Assembly: GCA_963723235.1 (NCBI GenBank)
Contig: CAVRPV010000010.1
Coordinates: 62,001-126,000 of the forward strand
Direction: 5' to 3'
Length of the DNA: 64,000 nucleotides
Source of the DNA: CAIRTM01 sp963723235
GTDB lineage: Bacteria > Desulfobacterota > WTBG01 > CAIYCZ01 > CAIRTM01
The notes below the pieces were generated by a model. It did not search any database. It had not been told where the DNA came from and worked only from the letters and a program-made list of their open reading frames with translations. This document shows positions 63,205 through 64,000 of this stretch, piece after piece; position 1 is the first letter of the stretch; every line of letters begins with the position of its first letter. Made by a program: the position numbers and the translations under genes.

Positions 63205-64000
63205 ATGCCAACAGTACGAGTAGAGCTCGGTAGCAGAAGTTATGAGATTTATATTGCGCAATGGTCTGATTGAACGTGCCGGTCATATCCTCAGTGGGAT
63301 AATCCTTACTAAACACGCTACCATCATAACCAATTCCACTATAGCCCATTATATCTTGAGTCAATTAATAAACAGCACTGCATGCGCATGGTTTTAAGAC
63401 CAGTGAAATTATTCTGCCGGATGGAGAGCAGTTTAAAACACTTGATTCCATGCGTATCATCTATGATCAGCTTCTTGATCTGGGGCTTGATCGCTCGTGT
63501 GCTCTTATAGCCCTTGGAGGTGGAGTGATTGGTGATATGACCGGCTTTGCCGCAGCAACGTTTCTTCGCGGCATTCCCTTCGTGCAGATACCGACCACGC
63601 TTTTGGCCCAGGTTGACAGCAGTGTCGGCGGTAAAACCGGCGTGAACCTGCCGGGCGGCAAAAATATGGTCGGGGCCTTTAATCAGCCTGTTGCCGTTCT
63701 TATTGATCCCCTGGTCTTGGGGACACTGCCTGAGCGTGAACTGCGTGCAGGCATGGCAGAGGTTATCAAGTACGGTATTATCAGCGATCCCGGTTTTTTT
63801 ACATTCCTTGAGCAAAGCATGCATACTGTTCTGAAGCTTGATCCTGATACTGTTTCGACGGTTATCAGGCAGTGCTGTCTGATAAAGGCTGATATTACAT
63901 CGCGTGACGAAACCGAAAAAGGAGTCCGGGCTTACCTGAACTTCGGGCATACGCTAGGGCATGCTGTTGAAACACTGACCGGCTATTCAAGATTTTTGCA
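63205..64000 (+). CDS. aroB: 3-dehydroquinate synthase AroB, 3'-truncated by the window, frame-disrupted N terminus
   Basis: AroB makes 3-dehydroquinate from DAHP in the shikimate pathway. The frame open from about 63397 shows the family signature: LPDGEQFKTLDSM, ALGGGVIGDMTGFAAATFLRGIPFVQIPTTLLAQVDSSVGGKTGVNLPGGKNMVGAFNQP split into its NAD- and substrate-binding motifs, ELRAGMAEVIKYGII (metal-ligand Glu), and NFGHTLGHAVE (metal-ligand His), where the window ends. The N terminus MPTVRVELGSRSYEIYI is in another frame: one-base breaks fall near 63268 and near 63390. The start may be ATG 63205 or 63193. Confidence 0.85.

Noticed and set aside
1..64000. CRISPR array, rRNA or tRNA genes
   Set aside because: No regularly spaced repeats and no recognisable rRNA or cloverleaf sequences were seen; tRNAs could be missed by eye.

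Overview
The window looks like a chromosomal segment of a Gram-negative, probably anaerobic bacterium. Gene content fits a deltaproteobacterium in the broad sense (Desulfobacterota): a periplasmic [NiFe] hydrogenase, a membrane HdrE/HdrD-like pair, CCG-domain Fe-S proteins, many flavoprotein dehydrogenases without oxygen-dependent partners, a pilMNOPQ operon and a candidate selenoprotein. This assignment is inference from gene families; no rRNA or tRNA gene was recognised. G+C is about 50% by eye, and the DUF3015/DUF4105 pair near 38.5-40.9 kb is visibly more A/T-rich.

Layout. 0-1.2 kb: no convincing gene, but a 20-bp palindrome and an inverted repeat. 1.2-4.9 kb: a broken rlmJ, a frame-disrupted YgiQ-type radical SAM gene and an AMMECR1 gene. 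5.1-11.3 kb: an oligopeptide/dipeptide-type ABC transporter (lipoprotein, two permeases, fused double ATPase). 11.3-12.9 kb: an RpoD/RpoS-like sigma factor behind a candidate sigma-54 promoter. 13.3-16.2 kb: hydrogenase small and large subunits and maturation protease. 16.5-20.1 kb: a glutamine-amidotransferase-like protein and an HdrE/HdrD-like pair. 20.1-24.3 kb: a SsuBC/TauBC-like transporter without a binding protein, followed by three genes of the Nit1-type cluster (radical SAM, GNAT, AIR-synthase-like). 24.4-27.0 kb: a zinc-ribbon/SPOR membrane protein and an AI-2E-family permease. 27.1-36.2 kb: a seven-gene operon with four different VAO/PCMH-type flavoproteins, one Fe-S protein, an amidohydrolase and a small protein; its substrate is unknown. 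36.4-48.9 kb: methyltransferase, CrcB and DUF190, DUF3015 and DUF4105, phosphatase, lipoprotein, a DUF1573 protein with an in-frame TGA, glycogen phosphorylase and ClpB. 49.2-54.7 kb: SpoIID-like protein, PIG-L deacetylase, BrkB/YihY protein and thiolase. 54.9-63.1 kb: ExbB and ExbD-like proteins, an FtsB-like protein, pilMNOPQ and a lipoprotein. The window ends inside aroB.

Three signals stand out. The first is the candidate selenocysteine codon in the DUF1573 protein, which replaces the first Cys of the family's SCGCT-like motif and is followed by a SECIS-like hairpin. The second is the multi-flavoprotein operon behind a near-consensus promoter. The third is the partial Nit1-type cluster joined to a transporter.

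Nine genes carry stops or single-base frame disruptions (rlmJ, ygiQ, hdrD-like, the Nit1 radical SAM gene, the third flavoprotein, its Fe-S partner, the post-pilQ lipoprotein, aroB and perhaps the second permease). At least two of the disruptions lie in short homopolymers, so sequencing error is a serious alternative to true decay. A long imperfect palindromic repeat occurs twice in intergenic DNA (about 4.0-4.1 and 9.45-9.6 kb).
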